Positions 26,590 to 35,577 of a stretch of 64,000 bases of DNA are shown here, in pieces; the stretch's first letter is position 1, and every line of letters begins with the position of its first letter. Source of the stretch: Sphingomonas mali NBRC 15500 (GTDB lineage Bacteria; Pseudomonadota; Alphaproteobacteria; Sphingomonadales; Sphingomonadaceae); the NCBI RefSeq assembly GCF_001598415.1, contig NZ_BCYX01000003.1, positions 182,228 through 246,227 of the forward strand, written 5' to 3'. Under the pieces are notes generated by a model. The model saw only the letters and a list, made by a program, of their open reading frames with translations, made no database searches and had not been told where the DNA came from. The position numbers and the translations under genes are program-made.

Positions 26590-26798
26590 TCGCGAAAATC
26601 CTGATCGCGTTGGTTCGCTTGTGGCAAATCGGCCCGTCGGCAGTGATGCCACCCACCTGTCGCTATCAACCTTCCTGTTCGGCCTATGCAATCACCGCGC
26701 TTCGCCGCTATGGCGCGCTGAAGGGCGGGTGGTTGGCAGTGAAGCGCATTGCCCGGTGCCATCCCTGGGGCGGGTACGGGCCCGACCCCGTTCCCTGA
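26586..26798 (+). CDS. yidD: Membrane protein insertion efficiency factor YidD
   Basis: A 70-residue protein with the YidD pattern: amphipathic N-terminus [18 protein letters not shown], then [46 protein letters not shown] with its three conserved Cys. It associates with the inner membrane and assists YidC-dependent insertion. It is coupled to rnpA and lies 27 bp before yidC. Confidence 0.95.
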   Translation: MIAKILIALVRLWQIGPSAVMPPTCRYQPSCSAYAITALRRYGALKGGWLAVKRIARCHPWGGYGPDPVP

Positions 26799-26825
26799 TT
26801 TTTCTGATCGAAGGTTCCTGAGCGC

Positions 26826-28532
26826 GTGAAGAACGACAATCGCAATTTCATCATGTTCGCGGTGCTCGCGGTACTGCTGCTGTTCGCGTGGCCGCTGGTC
26901 ATGAACCGGATCATGCCGCCGGCAAACCCGCCCGTCACGAAGATCGAGGGTGGCAAGACCCAGGTCCAGCCCAGCCCTGGCGCACCGACCGCGGCAAGCC
27001 CCGGTGCGATTCGCGACATCAAGGCTGTGCTCGGCGAAACCGCGGCGCAACGCGTTCCAATCGACACGCCGACGCTTAAGGGCTCGATCAACCTCAAGGG
27101 CGCGCGGATCGATGACCTGCTGCTGACCCAGTATAAAGAAACGATCGACAAGAACTCGCCGCCGATCCGGCTGCTGTCGCCGGCGGGAACCGCGGGTGCC
27201 TATTTCGCCGAATTCGGCTGGCAGGATACCGGCATCAAGCCGCCGACGCCCGATACCGTCTGGACGGCGAGCGGCAGCGTCCTGGCGCCTGGCAAGCCGG
27301 TCACGCTGACCACCACCAACGGCCAGGGCCAGCGTTTCGAAATCGATCTGGCGGTCGACCAGGATTACATGTTCACCGTCCGCCAGACCGTCGCCAACGG
27401 CGCGGCCCAGCCGATCAAGGTCGCGCCCTATGGCCTGGTCAATCGTGCCGAAGCGTCGAAGGATCTCGACACCTGGTCGATCCAGGTCGGCCCGATGTCG
27501 GTCCATGACGGCAGCGCCCATTACGACGTCAATTGGAAGGACGTCGACAAGGCCGCGCAGAAATTCTCGACCACTGGCGGCTGGCTCGGCTTCACCGACA
27601 AATATTGGCTGACCGCGCTGGTTCCCGACCAGGCTGCGAGCTTCGCCGGCGAATTCCAGTCGACCGGCAAGGGCGGCTATCAGGCCGATTATTCGCGCAT
27701 CGCCAAGGATCTGGCGCCGGGTCAGCGCCTGAGCCAGACGAGCCGCTTCTTCGCCGGGGCGAAGGAAGTGCGCCTGCTCGACCATTATACCGATAAGGCC
27801 GGCATCGGCTTGTTCGACTATGCGCTCGATTGGGGCTGGTTCCGTCCCATCGAAAAGCCGATCTTCTATTATCTCGATTGGCTGTTCCGCATGGTCGGCA
27901 ATTTCGGCGTGGCGATCATGCTGCTGACCGTGACGATCCGCCTGCTGATCTTCCCGATCGCACAACGCCAGTTCGCCTCGATGGCGCAGATGCGCGCTAT
28001 CCAGCCGAAGATGAAGGCGCTGCAGGAAAAGCATAAGGACGACAAGCAGCGCCAGCAGCAGGAAGTGATGGCGCTGTACAAGGCGGAAGGCGTCAATCCG
28101 CTCGCCGGCTGCCTGCCGACCTTCCTCCAGATCCCGATCATGTATTCGCTCTACAAGGTGCTGATGCTGACGATCGAAATGCGGCACCAGCCATTCGTCG
28201 CCTGGATCAAGGATCTGTCGGCGCCGGATCCGCTGACGCCGCTCAACCTGTTCGGCATTCTGCACTTCACGCCGCCGCACATGATCGCGATCGGCGTGGT
28301 GCCGATCCTGCTCGGCATCTCGATGTGGTTGCAGTTCAAGATGAACCCGCAGCCGATGGACGATGCGCAGAAGCAGGTCTTCGCGCTGATGCCCTGGGTG
28401 CTGATGTTCGTGATGGCGCCGTTCGCGGTCGGGCTTCAGGTCTACTGGATCACCAGCAACCTGTTGACCGTGTTGCAGCAGCGTATCCTCTACGCGCGGC
28501 ACCCTGCCCTCAAGCAAGCGGTGGTCAAATAA
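26826..28532 (+). CDS. yidC: Membrane protein insertase YidC
   Basis: A 568-residue insertase in the Gram-negative form. TM1 is near residues 8-25 (FIMFAVLAVLLLFAWPLVM), with a large periplasmic beta-domain after it (about 40-345). The conserved five-helix core starts at YYLDWLFRMVGNFGVAIMLLTVTIRLLIFPIAQRQFASMAQMRAIQPKMKALQEKHKDDKQRQQQE, and contains the positively charged groove Arg and the NPLAGCLPTFLQIPIMYSLY segment. It inserts inner-membrane proteins alone or with SecYEG. It is separated from engB by one base. Confidence 0.96.
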   Translation: MKNDNRNFIMFAVLAVLLLFAWPLVMNRIMPPANPPVTKIEGGKTQVQPSPGAPTAASPGAIRDIKAVLGETAAQRVPIDTPTLKGSINLKGARIDDLLLTQYKETIDKNSPPIRLLSPAGTAGAYFAEFGWQDTGIKPPTPDTVWTASGSVLAPGKPVTLTTTNGQGQRFEIDLAVDQDYMFTVRQTVANGAAQPIKVAPYGLVNRAEASKDLDTWSIQVGPMSVHDGSAHYDVNWKDVDKAAQKFSTTGGWLGFTDKYWLTALVPDQAASFAGEFQSTGKGGYQADYSRIAKDLAPGQRLSQTSRFFAGAKEVRLLDHYTDKAGIGLFDYALDWGWFRPIEKPIFYYLDWLFRMVGNFGVAIMLLTVTIRLLIFPIAQRQFASMAQMRAIQPKMKALQEKHKDDKQRQQQEVMALYKAEGVNPLAGCLPTFLQIPIMYSLYKVLMLTIEMRHQPFVAWIKDLSAPDPLTPLNLFGILHFTPPHMIAIGVVPILLGISMWLQFKMNPQPMDDAQKQVFALMPWVLMFVMAPFAVGLQVYWITSNLLTVLQQRILYARHPALKQAVVK

Positions 28533-28533
28533 C

Positions 28534-29172
28534 GTGAGTGAATTCGACGAGGACGCGATCGAGACGGCGCGCAAGATTTTCGCCGGCCCGGTCGCGTTCC
28601 TCAAATCCGCGCCGGCGCTCGAACATCTGCCCGATCCGGTGGTGCCCGAAGTCGCGTTTGCCGGCCGCTCGAACGTCGGCAAATCGTCGCTGCTCAACAA
28701 GCTGACCAATCGTAACAGCCTGGCGCGTACCTCGAACACGCCGGGACGGACGCAGGAGCTCAACTTCTTCGACGTGGGCGAACCCCTCGCCTTCCGGCTG
28801 GTCGACATGCCCGGCTATGGCTTCGCCAAGGCGCCCAAGGATGTGGTCAGGAAGTGGCGTTATCTAGTCAACGACTTCCTGCGTGGGCGCCAGGCGCTCA
28901 AGCGGGCGCTGGTGCTGATCGACGCCCGGCATGGCATCAAGGATGTCGACCGCGAGATCATGGACATGCTCGACAAGGCGGCGGTGAGCTATCGCCTGGT
29001 CCTGACCAAGGCCGACAAGATCAAGCCGACCGAGCTCGACAAGGTCGCCGCCGAGACTGCCGAGGAAGCCCGCAAGCGCCCCGCCGCGCATCCCGACATT
29101 CTGTCGACCTCCAGCGAAACCGGGCTCGGCATGCCCGAATTGCGCGCCGCAGTGATCGAGGCGCTCGGCTAG
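28534..29172 (+). CDS. engB: Ribosome biogenesis GTP-binding protein EngB (YsxC/YihA)
   Basis: A 212-residue GTPase for 50S assembly. G1 is GRSNVGKSSLLN, G2 TPGRTQELNFF, G3 DMPGYGFAKAP, G4 TKADK, and G5 STSSE. The length is normal. The GTG start directly follows the yidC stop, so it is the last gene of the rpmH cluster. Confidence 0.95.
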   Translation: MSEFDEDAIETARKIFAGPVAFLKSAPALEHLPDPVVPEVAFAGRSNVGKSSLLNKLTNRNSLARTSNTPGRTQELNFFDVGEPLAFRLVDMPGYGFAKAPKDVVRKWRYLVNDFLRGRQALKRALVLIDARHGIKDVDREIMDMLDKAAVSYRLVLTKADKIKPTELDKVAAETAEEARKRPAAHPDILSTSSETGLGMPELRAAVIEALG

Positions 29173-29226
29173 CTTTCGTCCGCCCCAGTTCCTAAGGATC
29201 GGGAAAACCGATCCGGGGGACCATCC

Positions 29227-30582
29227 ATGAAAAATATCGGCCTTATCGCGGCGCTGGCGCTCGCGTCGTTGCCGGCACTGCCCGCCGCGTCGCGCGACAA
29301 AGCGTCGGCGCCGGCGATCGACCGCACGAGGGTCCTCGCGGAGGAAATGCTGCTCGCCGGACCCGGGCTGCGCGGCCGCGGCAGCGCGACCGCCGACGAG
29401 GCGATCGCCGCGGGCTATGTCGCCTCGCTTTTCCGCGATTTCGGACTGCACCGCGCGCCGGGGATGGACTCCTATTTACAGACCGCGCCGCTCACTCGCC
29501 GCGCCATCGCCGGTCCGCCGACCCTGACCATCGACGGCAAGCCGGTGGCAGGTGTGACACTGTTGGTGACGGGCGGCGGGACCGCTGGCGGCAAAGCGGT
29601 GATCGTCTCGCGCCCGGATGGCGAGATCCCTTCGGCCGACGTGATCGTCTATACCGGGCCGGCCAACGATCTGATGACCTTTGCCCGCAAACTGCGCGGC
29701 AAGGGGATCAAGCTCGTATTGGCCGCAGAGAGCGACGCCAGCCGCAAGTTTCTCGGCATGATCGGCGGCAAGCCATCACTGCCGACGACGATCGAAGGCA
29801 CCCCAAGCCGTCGCCCGCCGATGACGGTGGCGACGATTCCCGCCGACACGCTGGCCGGCATCGCGGCAGGCGCCGACGTGTCGATCGATGTGCCGATCTC
29901 GACCTCCAAGGCGATCACCACCAACGCGGTCGGTTATCTGCCCGGCACCGATCCCAAGGCGGGCGTGATCCTTTTGTCGGCGCATCTCGATCATCTGGGC
30001 GTTCGACCGGACGGCACGGTGATGCCCGGCGCCAATGACGACGCCTCCGGCACGGTCGCAGTGATCGAACTCGCCCGCGCATTCGCCGCAAGGGGGCCGC
30101 AGAAGCGCGGTATCCTGTTCGTGGCTTATGGCAGCGAGGAAATCGGCGGCCTCGGCTCGACCTGGTTCGGCGAGCATCCGCCGGTGCCGCTGACCGACCT
30201 GGTCGCCAATATCGAGTTCGAGATGATCGGCGCGCAGGATCCCAAGCTTCCCAAGGGATCGTTGATGATGACCGGCTCCGAACGCTCCAACCTGTTCGAC
30301 ATGATGAAGAGCCAGGGCGCGCTGATCGCCGCCGATCCTTATCCCGAGCAGAGCTTCTTCGAGCGATCGGACAATTACTCGCTCGCGCTCAAGGGGATCG
30401 TCGCGCACACCTTTTCGGGCTGGGCGGTGGTACCGACCTATCACCAGCCGACCGACACGGTCGAGAATCTCGACATCGACTATATGACCAGCGCGATCCG
30501 CTCGCTGGTCGCGCCGATCCGGTTGCTCGCCTCGGGCGGGTTCAAGCCGGAGTGGAAACCCAACGGTCGCCCAAAATCATGA
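29227..30582 (+). CDS. M28 family metallopeptidase, exported
   Basis: A 451-residue aminopeptidase-like protein with an N-terminal signal peptide (MKNIGLIAALALASLPALPAAS). Zinc ligands of family M28 are visible: His in LSAHLDHLG, Asp in NDDASGTVAVIELARAF, the catalytic Glu-Glu in YGSEEIGGLGS, a further acidic ligand in ANIEFEMIGAQ and the last His in TYHQPTDTVENLD. A PA-like insert lies between about residues 90 and 220. It likely removes N-terminal residues from peptides in the periplasm or outside the cell. GGGGGA sits before the ATG, right after a small hairpin (29196-29214). Confidence 0.9.
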   Translation: MKNIGLIAALALASLPALPAASRDKASAPAIDRTRVLAEEMLLAGPGLRGRGSATADEAIAAGYVASLFRDFGLHRAPGMDSYLQTAPLTRRAIAGPPTLTIDGKPVAGVTLLVTGGGTAGGKAVIVSRPDGEIPSADVIVYTGPANDLMTFARKLRGKGIKLVLAAESDASRKFLGMIGGKPSLPTTIEGTPSRRPPMTVATIPADTLAGIAAGADVSIDVPISTSKAITTNAVGYLPGTDPKAGVILLSAHLDHLGVRPDGTVMPGANDDASGTVAVIELARAFAARGPQKRGILFVAYGSEEIGGLGSTWFGEHPPVPLTDLVANIEFEMIGAQDPKLPKGSLMMTGSERSNLFDMMKSQGALIAADPYPEQSFFERSDNYSLALKGIVAHTFSGWAVVPTYHQPTDTVENLDIDYMTSAIRSLVAPIRLLASGGFKPEWKPNGRPKS

Positions 30583-30644
30583 GGGCTTGAACCGATCCCT
30601 CCCTGGGCTACATACCGAACAATCGAAAAATACCGGGAGGATTT

Positions 30645-31775
30645 ATGACCGCATCGACCAAGGGCCTCGAACTGCGTTCGCTGGTAACCGACGGCAAGCT
30701 CGAATTGTCGCTGGTCGATGCCGAATTGTCGCCTCCGGGTCCGGGCGAGGTGATCATCCGGATCGAGGCCGCTCCGATCAATCCCTCGGATCTCGGCCTG
30801 CTCACGGGACCCGCGGACCTCGCCACCCTGCGCCAGGGTGGTACGCCCGATCGCCCGGTGCTGACGGCCGACATCCCCGCACAGCGCATGCCGATCGTGC
30901 GAGCGCGCCTCAACGAATCCATGCCCGTCGGCAACGAAGGCGCCGGCACCGTGATCGCGGCCGGTGAAGGCGCCGAGGATTTGATCGGCAAGACCGTCGC
31001 GGTGATCGGCGGCGGTATGTACACGCAATATCGCAAGGCGCGGCTGACCGACCTGCTCCCCTTCCCCGACGGCGTCACCGCGCGCGAAGGCGCGTCCGCC
31101 TTCGTCAACCCGTTGACCGCGCTGGCGATGGTCGAAACGATGCGCGCCGAAGGCCATACCGCCCTGGTCCACACCGCCGCCGCGTCCAACCTCGGCCAGA
31201 TGCTCAACCGCATCTGCATCGCCGATGGAGTGAAGCTGGTGAACATCGTGCGATCGGCCGAACAGGCGAAGATTCTGCGCGATATCGGCGCGACGTACAT
31301 TGTCGATTCGACATCGCCGACCTTCCGCGACGACCTGGTCGACGCGCTCGCCGAAACCGGCGCGACGATCGCGTTCGATGCGATCGGCGGCGGTCCCCTG
31401 GCCGGTCAGATCATCGCCGCGATGGAAGTCGCCGCCAACCGCAACGCAACGACTTATAGTCGCTACGGATCGAACACGCACAAGCAGGTCTATATCTATG
31501 GCATGCTCGACCTGGGCCCGACGCTGATCGGCCGCGACACCGGCTTTGCCTGGAGCGTCAGCGGGTTTCTGCTGACCCCGTTCCTGATGAAGGCCGGCGC
31601 CGAGGTGGTAGGCCGCATGCGCGCCCGCGTTGCCGCCGAGATCCGCACGACCTTCGCCAGCCATTACACCGCCGAAATCTCCCTTGCCGAGGCGCTCGAT
31701 AAGGACACGCTGCTCGCCTACAGCGCGAAGAAGACCGGTGAGAAGTATCTGATCGTGCCGTCCAGGACAGGATGA
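30645..31775 (+). CDS. Zinc-binding-type medium-chain alcohol dehydrogenase/quinone oxidoreductase-like protein
   Basis: A 376-residue MDR-superfamily protein. The GroES-like N-terminal fold contains PPGPGEVIIRIEAAPINPSDLGLL and VGNEGAGTVIAAGEGAEDLIGKTVAVIGGGMYTQY. The Rossmann half contains NPLTALAMVETMRAEGHTALVHTAAASNLGQMLNRIC and IAFDAIGGGPLAGQII. The catalytic and structural zinc cysteines of true alcohol dehydrogenases are absent, so it is closer to the quinone-oxidoreductase or enoyl-reductase branch using NAD(P)H. GGGAGG precedes the ATG. The substrate is unknown. Confidence 0.85.
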   Translation: MTASTKGLELRSLVTDGKLELSLVDAELSPPGPGEVIIRIEAAPINPSDLGLLTGPADLATLRQGGTPDRPVLTADIPAQRMPIVRARLNESMPVGNEGAGTVIAAGEGAEDLIGKTVAVIGGGMYTQYRKARLTDLLPFPDGVTAREGASAFVNPLTALAMVETMRAEGHTALVHTAAASNLGQMLNRICIADGVKLVNIVRSAEQAKILRDIGATYIVDSTSPTFRDDLVDALAETGATIAFDAIGGGPLAGQIIAAMEVAANRNATTYSRYGSNTHKQVYIYGMLDLGPTLIGRDTGFAWSVSGFLLTPFLMKAGAEVVGRMRARVAAEIRTTFASHYTAEISLAEALDKDTLLAYSAKKTGEKYLIVPSRTG

Positions 31776-31792
31776 TCGCCGCGCCGCGCGGG

Positions 31793-32695
31793 CTAGTTCT
31801 CGCCTGCCAGGCGACGACCAAATCGTGCGGTCAGAAAGTCAACGAAGGTGCGCACCTTCGGCGGCGGATGGCGATCGGGATGCAGCAGGACATGCGTCGG
31901 GCGGACGTCCGAGGCATAATCCTCGAGAACGGGCACCAGCCCGCCGGTGCGGAGATCCTGGGCCACGAGGACTTCGGGCTGCATGATGATGCCCAGGCCG
32001 CTCAACGCGGCCATGCGGAGCGCTTCGCCGCTATTTACCGCCAGCGTCAGGCTGATCGGGACGACCCGTTCGCCATCGGCGCCGACGAGCCGCCACCGCC
32101 GACCCGCCACCGGATTGGCAAAGCCGAGACAGGCATGGGACGTCAGTTCATCCGGCGTGACCGGATGACCGTGTTTCTCGAGATAGGACGGCGCGGCGCA
32201 CAGGATCGAGCGATACGGCGCCAGCGCCCTGGCTTTCATCGTGGAGTCAGCCAACTCGCCGACCCGGACGACGACGTCGATCCCCTCCTCGACCATGTCG
32301 CGACGCGCGTCGCTGACGATAAGGTCGATTTCCACCTTGGGGTGGTTGCGAAGATAGTCCTTGAGGACCGGCGCTAGAGCGTGCGCGCCGAACGACACCG
32401 GCGTCATCACACGAAGCTGCCCGGCAATTTCGCCTGACGCCGATGCGCCCAGCGCCTCCATGTCGTCGAGGCCGCGTAGAATGTCGCGGCAACGCGCTTG
32501 GACGAGTCGGCCGAGTTCAGTCAGGCATTGCCGCCGCGTCGTCCGGTTGAGGAGGCGCCCGCCGAGCCAGCCCTCCAGCGCCCGGATATGCTGGCCTACC
32601 ATCGTGCCTGATATCCCGAAATCACCTGCGGCAGCGGCGAAGCTCCCGCGCTCCGCCACACGAACGAAGACGGCGATACTGCGAAGGCGATCCAA
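31793..32695 (-). CDS. LysR family transcriptional regulator
   Basis: A 300-residue regulator with the N-terminal winged helix MDRLRSIAVFVRVAERGSFAAAAGDFGISGTMVGQHIRALEGWLGGRLLNRTTRR and a LysR substrate-binding domain (about 90-295). It is divergent from the carboxymuconolactone-decarboxylase-like gene across 108 bp that contain a TTCGA-N5-TCGAA palindrome of the T-N11-A type. It probably controls that gene. Effector unknown. Confidence 0.92.
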   Translation of the reverse strand: MDRLRSIAVFVRVAERGSFAAAAGDFGISGTMVGQHIRALEGWLGGRLLNRTTRRQCLTELGRLVQARCRDILRGLDDMEALGASASGEIAGQLRVMTPVSFGAHALAPVLKDYLRNHPKVEIDLIVSDARRDMVEEGIDVVVRVGELADSTMKARALAPYRSILCAAPSYLEKHGHPVTPDELTSHACLGFANPVAGRRWRLVGADGERVVPISLTLAVNSGEALRMAALSGLGIIMQPEVLVAQDLRTGGLVPVLEDYASDVRPTHVLLHPDRHPPPKVRTFVDFLTARFGRRLAGEN

Positions 32696-32709
32696 TTAAC
32701 AACTCCGGC

Positions 32710-32724
32710 TTCGATCAATTCGAA
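32710..32724. promoter_or_regulatory. Candidate LysR-type binding site
   Basis: TTCGATCAATTCGAA is an inverted repeat TTCGA-N5-TCGAA that fits the LysR T-N11-A rule. It lies 15 bp upstream of the lysR-type gene and 80 bp before the divergent gene. Confidence 0.45.
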
Positions 32725-32803
32725 ATTTTTAACTGTTTATCGCGCGTGCCGGTTGGGCGAAACCCTGCGTCATTCAATCCCTCAGGTATCTTGGAGATCG
32801 CAG

Positions 32804-33190
32804 ATGCTGAGCAACAAGGAAGCCCATAGCCGGGGCATGATGCTTCTTGAGCAACTCCACGGCGATGGCGCGGCGAAGGCGCTGGTCGACGATATGGCCG
32901 GCATCTGCCCCGACTTCGTCGACATGTCGATCGAATGGGCGCTCGGAGGTATCATGGCGCGGCCAGGGCTCGATCTCGTTACGCGCGAACTCGTCGTCAT
33001 CGCGTCATGCGTGACATTGGGGCATCCGGTTATTCAGCTTCGTGCTCACGCACATGCGGCGCTCGCCGCGGGCGCCAGCCGCGAGCAGATAATTGAAGCG
33101 ATTCTTCAACTTGTTTTCTATGCTGGCGGCGCGGCCGTCCGGAACGCGCTCGCTGAACTGCGCGACGTGCTGGGGGTGAGCGCGCCTTAG
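32804..33190 (+). CDS. Carboxymuconolactone decarboxylase family protein
   Basis: A 128-residue all-helical protein of the CMD/AhpD superfamily: PDFVDMSIEWALGGIMARPGLDLVTRELVVIASCVTLGHPVIQLRAHAHAALAAGASREQIIEAILQLVFYAGG. The AhpD redox CxxC pair is absent; only one Cys (in IASC) is present, so peroxide reduction by the AhpD mechanism is unlikely. Members either decarboxylate 4-carboxymuconolactone or have uncharacterised roles, and the context does not include other protocatechuate-pathway genes. ATG 32804 has GGAG seven bases upstream; a longer frame from 32753 lacks one. Confidence 0.85.
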   Translation: MLSNKEAHSRGMMLLEQLHGDGAAKALVDDMAGICPDFVDMSIEWALGGIMARPGLDLVTRELVVIASCVTLGHPVIQLRAHAHAALAAGASREQIIEAILQLVFYAGGAAVRNALAELRDVLGVSAP

Positions 33191-33230
33191 GAAACCGTGA
33201 CATCGAGCGCGATGCGCGGCCGCCTCGGGA

Positions 33231-33863
33231 TCAATCGCCGTTGATGAAAATCGCCATCATCCACTTGCCGTCGCGCTTTCGAAAGATCGCGCGATAGGCG
33301 AGCGGGTTGCGCAGGAAATCGACGCGAACATAGCCTTCCTTGCCCTCGTCGGTCTTCACGTGCGTCCATGCACTGTCCTTCTCGTCGATGACGGTCAGGA
33401 TGTCCCAGTCGAGCAATGCCACGACCGGGCTGTCGGTATTCGCGCTGGCGCGCAGATTGACCCGCGGCCGGCTGGGCATTGTGGTCGCGAATGTGTCACG
33501 CGACTGCGGCAGGCGCGCATACATATAGGGAATGCTCGCCTCGCCCGGATCGAGTGCGCAGCCGAGCGACAATGCCAGATCGAGTTCGGTCCACAGGTTC
33601 GATGACGCGGGGTGGGCCAGGTCCCATTCCTTCGCGAACCCCGCTTTGCCCGGGATGCCCGGGTCGAGCGAATATTCGATGTCCGGCGGCGTCAGCGCCA
33701 ACAGCGCCTTCGCGTCCTTGCGGGCGACGATGTCCTTCAATGTCGTGCGGAACGCGGCGAACGACGCATCCGCGGCGCATTCGTCCCGCGGCGGCAGCTT
33801 GTCCGCGTGCGCCGTGGCGGGAAGGGTCATGGCGGCCAGCGCCGCGAGCAGGGCGATCCTCAT
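33231..33863 (-). CDS. Exported protein with SH3 domain
   Basis: A 210-residue exported protein. Signal peptide about residues 1-20 (MRIALLAALAAMTLPATAHA). The middle region (FRTTLKDIVARKDAKALLALTPPDIEYSL...GKAGFAKEW) resembles a periplasmic helical domain. A bacterial SH3 domain follows at about 130-180 (SRPRVNLRASANTDSPVVALLDWDILTVIDEKDSAWTHVKTDEGKEGYVRVDFLRNP). The end FRKRDGKWMMAIFINGD is a beta strand pair seen in related proteins. SH3 domains of this type bind peptidoglycan or peptides. Start ATG 33863 is chosen because it gives a clean signal peptide; an ATG at 33899 is also in frame. Confidence 0.75.
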   Translation of the reverse strand: MRIALLAALAAMTLPATAHADKLPPRDECAADASFAAFRTTLKDIVARKDAKALLALTPPDIEYSLDPGIPGKAGFAKEWDLAHPASSNLWTELDLALSLGCALDPGEASIPYMYARLPQSRDTFATTMPSRPRVNLRASANTDSPVVALLDWDILTVIDEKDSAWTHVKTDEGKEGYVRVDFLRNPLAYRAIFRKRDGKWMMAIFINGD

Positions 33864-34088
33864 GCCCCACAAGGCATCATGCGTGGGCATCCGAGTCAAT
33901 CGCTGCGGCCAGATTCTGTAAGCACATGAAAATGTTCATATAAACGATCATTTCGGACAATTCCCGGCAGCGAAAAGGTGCCACCGCGGCAAGCTCCGGG
34001 GGATCGAAATCGCCGATCCAGCATTGAGCAACAAGTCGTAACGGGCGCGATACCGTTAACGGCGAATGTTTGCGGAGATGCAGTTACG

Positions 34089-35570
34089 ATGGGAAATTGT
34101 GCAACCGGCGTCGCCGGACTGGATGAAATCCTTGCCGGCGGCCTGGCGAACGGCAGGCTATTTCTTGTCGAAGGCAGCCCCGGCACCGGCAAGACGACCC
34201 TCGCCAGCCAGTTTCTCATGGCCGGCGCCGCGAAGGATGAAAAAGTACTCTACATTACCTTGTCCGAAACGGAGGAAGAGTTGCGCGACGGCGCTGCGTC
34301 GCATGGCTGGCAGTTTCCGAAGAATTTCGAGATTTTCGAGCTGGTCCCACCCGAGAACCTGCTCAACGACGAACAGCAACAGAGCCTGCTCTATTCTTCC
34401 GACCTCGAACTCGGCGAAACAACGAGGCGCATATTCGAGGCGTTCGAACGGGTGAAACCGGCGCGGGTGGTGCTCGACAGCTTGTCCGAAATCCGGCTGC
34501 TCGCGCAAAGTTCGCTGCGCTATCGCCGCCAGATCCTCGCGCTGAAACATTATTTTTCGCACAATGACGCGACCGTGCTGATGCTCGACGATCTGACCGC
34601 CGATGTCATGGACAAGACCGTGCACAGCGTCGCGCACGCGGTGATCCGCCTGGAAGAACTATCGCCCAATTACGGGCCGGAGCGCCGGCGGATGCGCGTG
34701 CTCAAATATCGCGGCCGCCGATATCGCGGAGGATATCACGATTTCGTGATCCAGACGGGCGGCATCCGCGTGTTTCCGCGACTGGTATCCGCCGAACATC
34801 GGACGAACTTCAAGCGTGAGACCGTGCCGATCGACAATGACCCCCTCAACGAACTGCTTGGCGGCGGTTTCGAACGCGGGGCGAGCAACCTGATCCTTGG
34901 CCCCGCCGGCACCGGCAAATCGCTGCTCACGCTCAGCTTCGTCCAAGCCGCGATCAACCGCGGCGAAAGCGCGGCGATGTTTATTTTCGATGAGGAACTC
35001 GGGCTGCTGTTCGAGCGCTCGAAGGGGCTTGGCATCGACCTCCAGGGGATGGTCGATACCGGGCGGTTGGTGATCGAACAGATCGACGCCGCCGAATTGA
35101 CCCCAGGCGAATTCTCCGAGCGCGTGCGCGTCTGCGTCGAAAAGTACGGCGCCCGCACCGTCGTGATCGACAGCCTCAACGGCTATCAGTCAGCGATGCC
35201 CGAGGAGCAGGCACTGATCCTGCACATGCACGAGTTGCTCCAATATCTGAACCGCCAGGGCAGCACGACCTTCCTGACCGTCGCCCAGCACGGGCTGGTC
35301 GGCGACATGAAATCGCCGGTCGACGTCACCTACCTCGCCGACACGGTCATCCTGCTGCGCTATTTCGAAGCATTGGGACGGGTCCGGCGCGCCATCTCGA
35401 TCGTTAAGAAGCGCACGGGCTTCCATGAAGATACGATCAGAGAGTTCATGATCAACCATAAAGGGATTACGCTCGGCGAGCCGCTCACCGGCTTCCAGGG
35501 CGTGCTGCGCGGTGTGCCGAGCCTCGTCGGCGACGATGACGCCGGGCTGCTCGACGTGAAGCAGAGGTGA
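34089..35570 (+). CDS. KaiC-like double-domain ATPase
   Basis: A 493-residue protein made of two RecA-like KaiC domains. Walker A sites are VEGSPGTGKTT (about residue 30) and LGPAGTGKSLL (about 272). The CI Glu pair of KaiC reads SE here (TLSETEEEL), while CII keeps a Glu pair (FDEELGLL). By manual alignment to cyanobacterial KaiC, the phosphosites T426, S431 and T432 correspond to Ser, Thr and Tyr (SPVDVTYLADT). No kaiA or kaiB is nearby. ATG 34089 follows GGAG by eleven bases. The gene ends seven bases before a hybrid histidine kinase, so a joint signalling role is likely. It may act as a light-, redox- or time-linked ATPase; its output is unknown. Confidence 0.88.
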   Translation: MGNCATGVAGLDEILAGGLANGRLFLVEGSPGTGKTTLASQFLMAGAAKDEKVLYITLSETEEELRDGAASHGWQFPKNFEIFELVPPENLLNDEQQQSLLYSSDLELGETTRRIFEAFERVKPARVVLDSLSEIRLLAQSSLRYRRQILALKHYFSHNDATVLMLDDLTADVMDKTVHSVAHAVIRLEELSPNYGPERRRMRVLKYRGRRYRGGYHDFVIQTGGIRVFPRLVSAEHRTNFKRETVPIDNDPLNELLGGGFERGASNLILGPAGTGKSLLTLSFVQAAINRGESAAMFIFDEELGLLFERSKGLGIDLQGMVDTGRLVIEQIDAAELTPGEFSERVRVCVEKYGARTVVIDSLNGYQSAMPEEQALILHMHELLQYLNRQGSTTFLTVAQHGLVGDMKSPVDVTYLADTVILLRYFEALGRVRRAISIVKKRTGFHEDTIREFMINHKGITLGEPLTGFQGVLRGVPSLVGDDDAGLLDVKQR

Positions 35571-35577
35571 TCGTCTC

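Noticed and set aside
34089..35570. Complete circadian clock (kaiABC)
   Set aside because: No kaiA or kaiB gene lies near, and phosphosite residues differ from cyanobacterial KaiC. Only a KaiC-like protein can be claimed.
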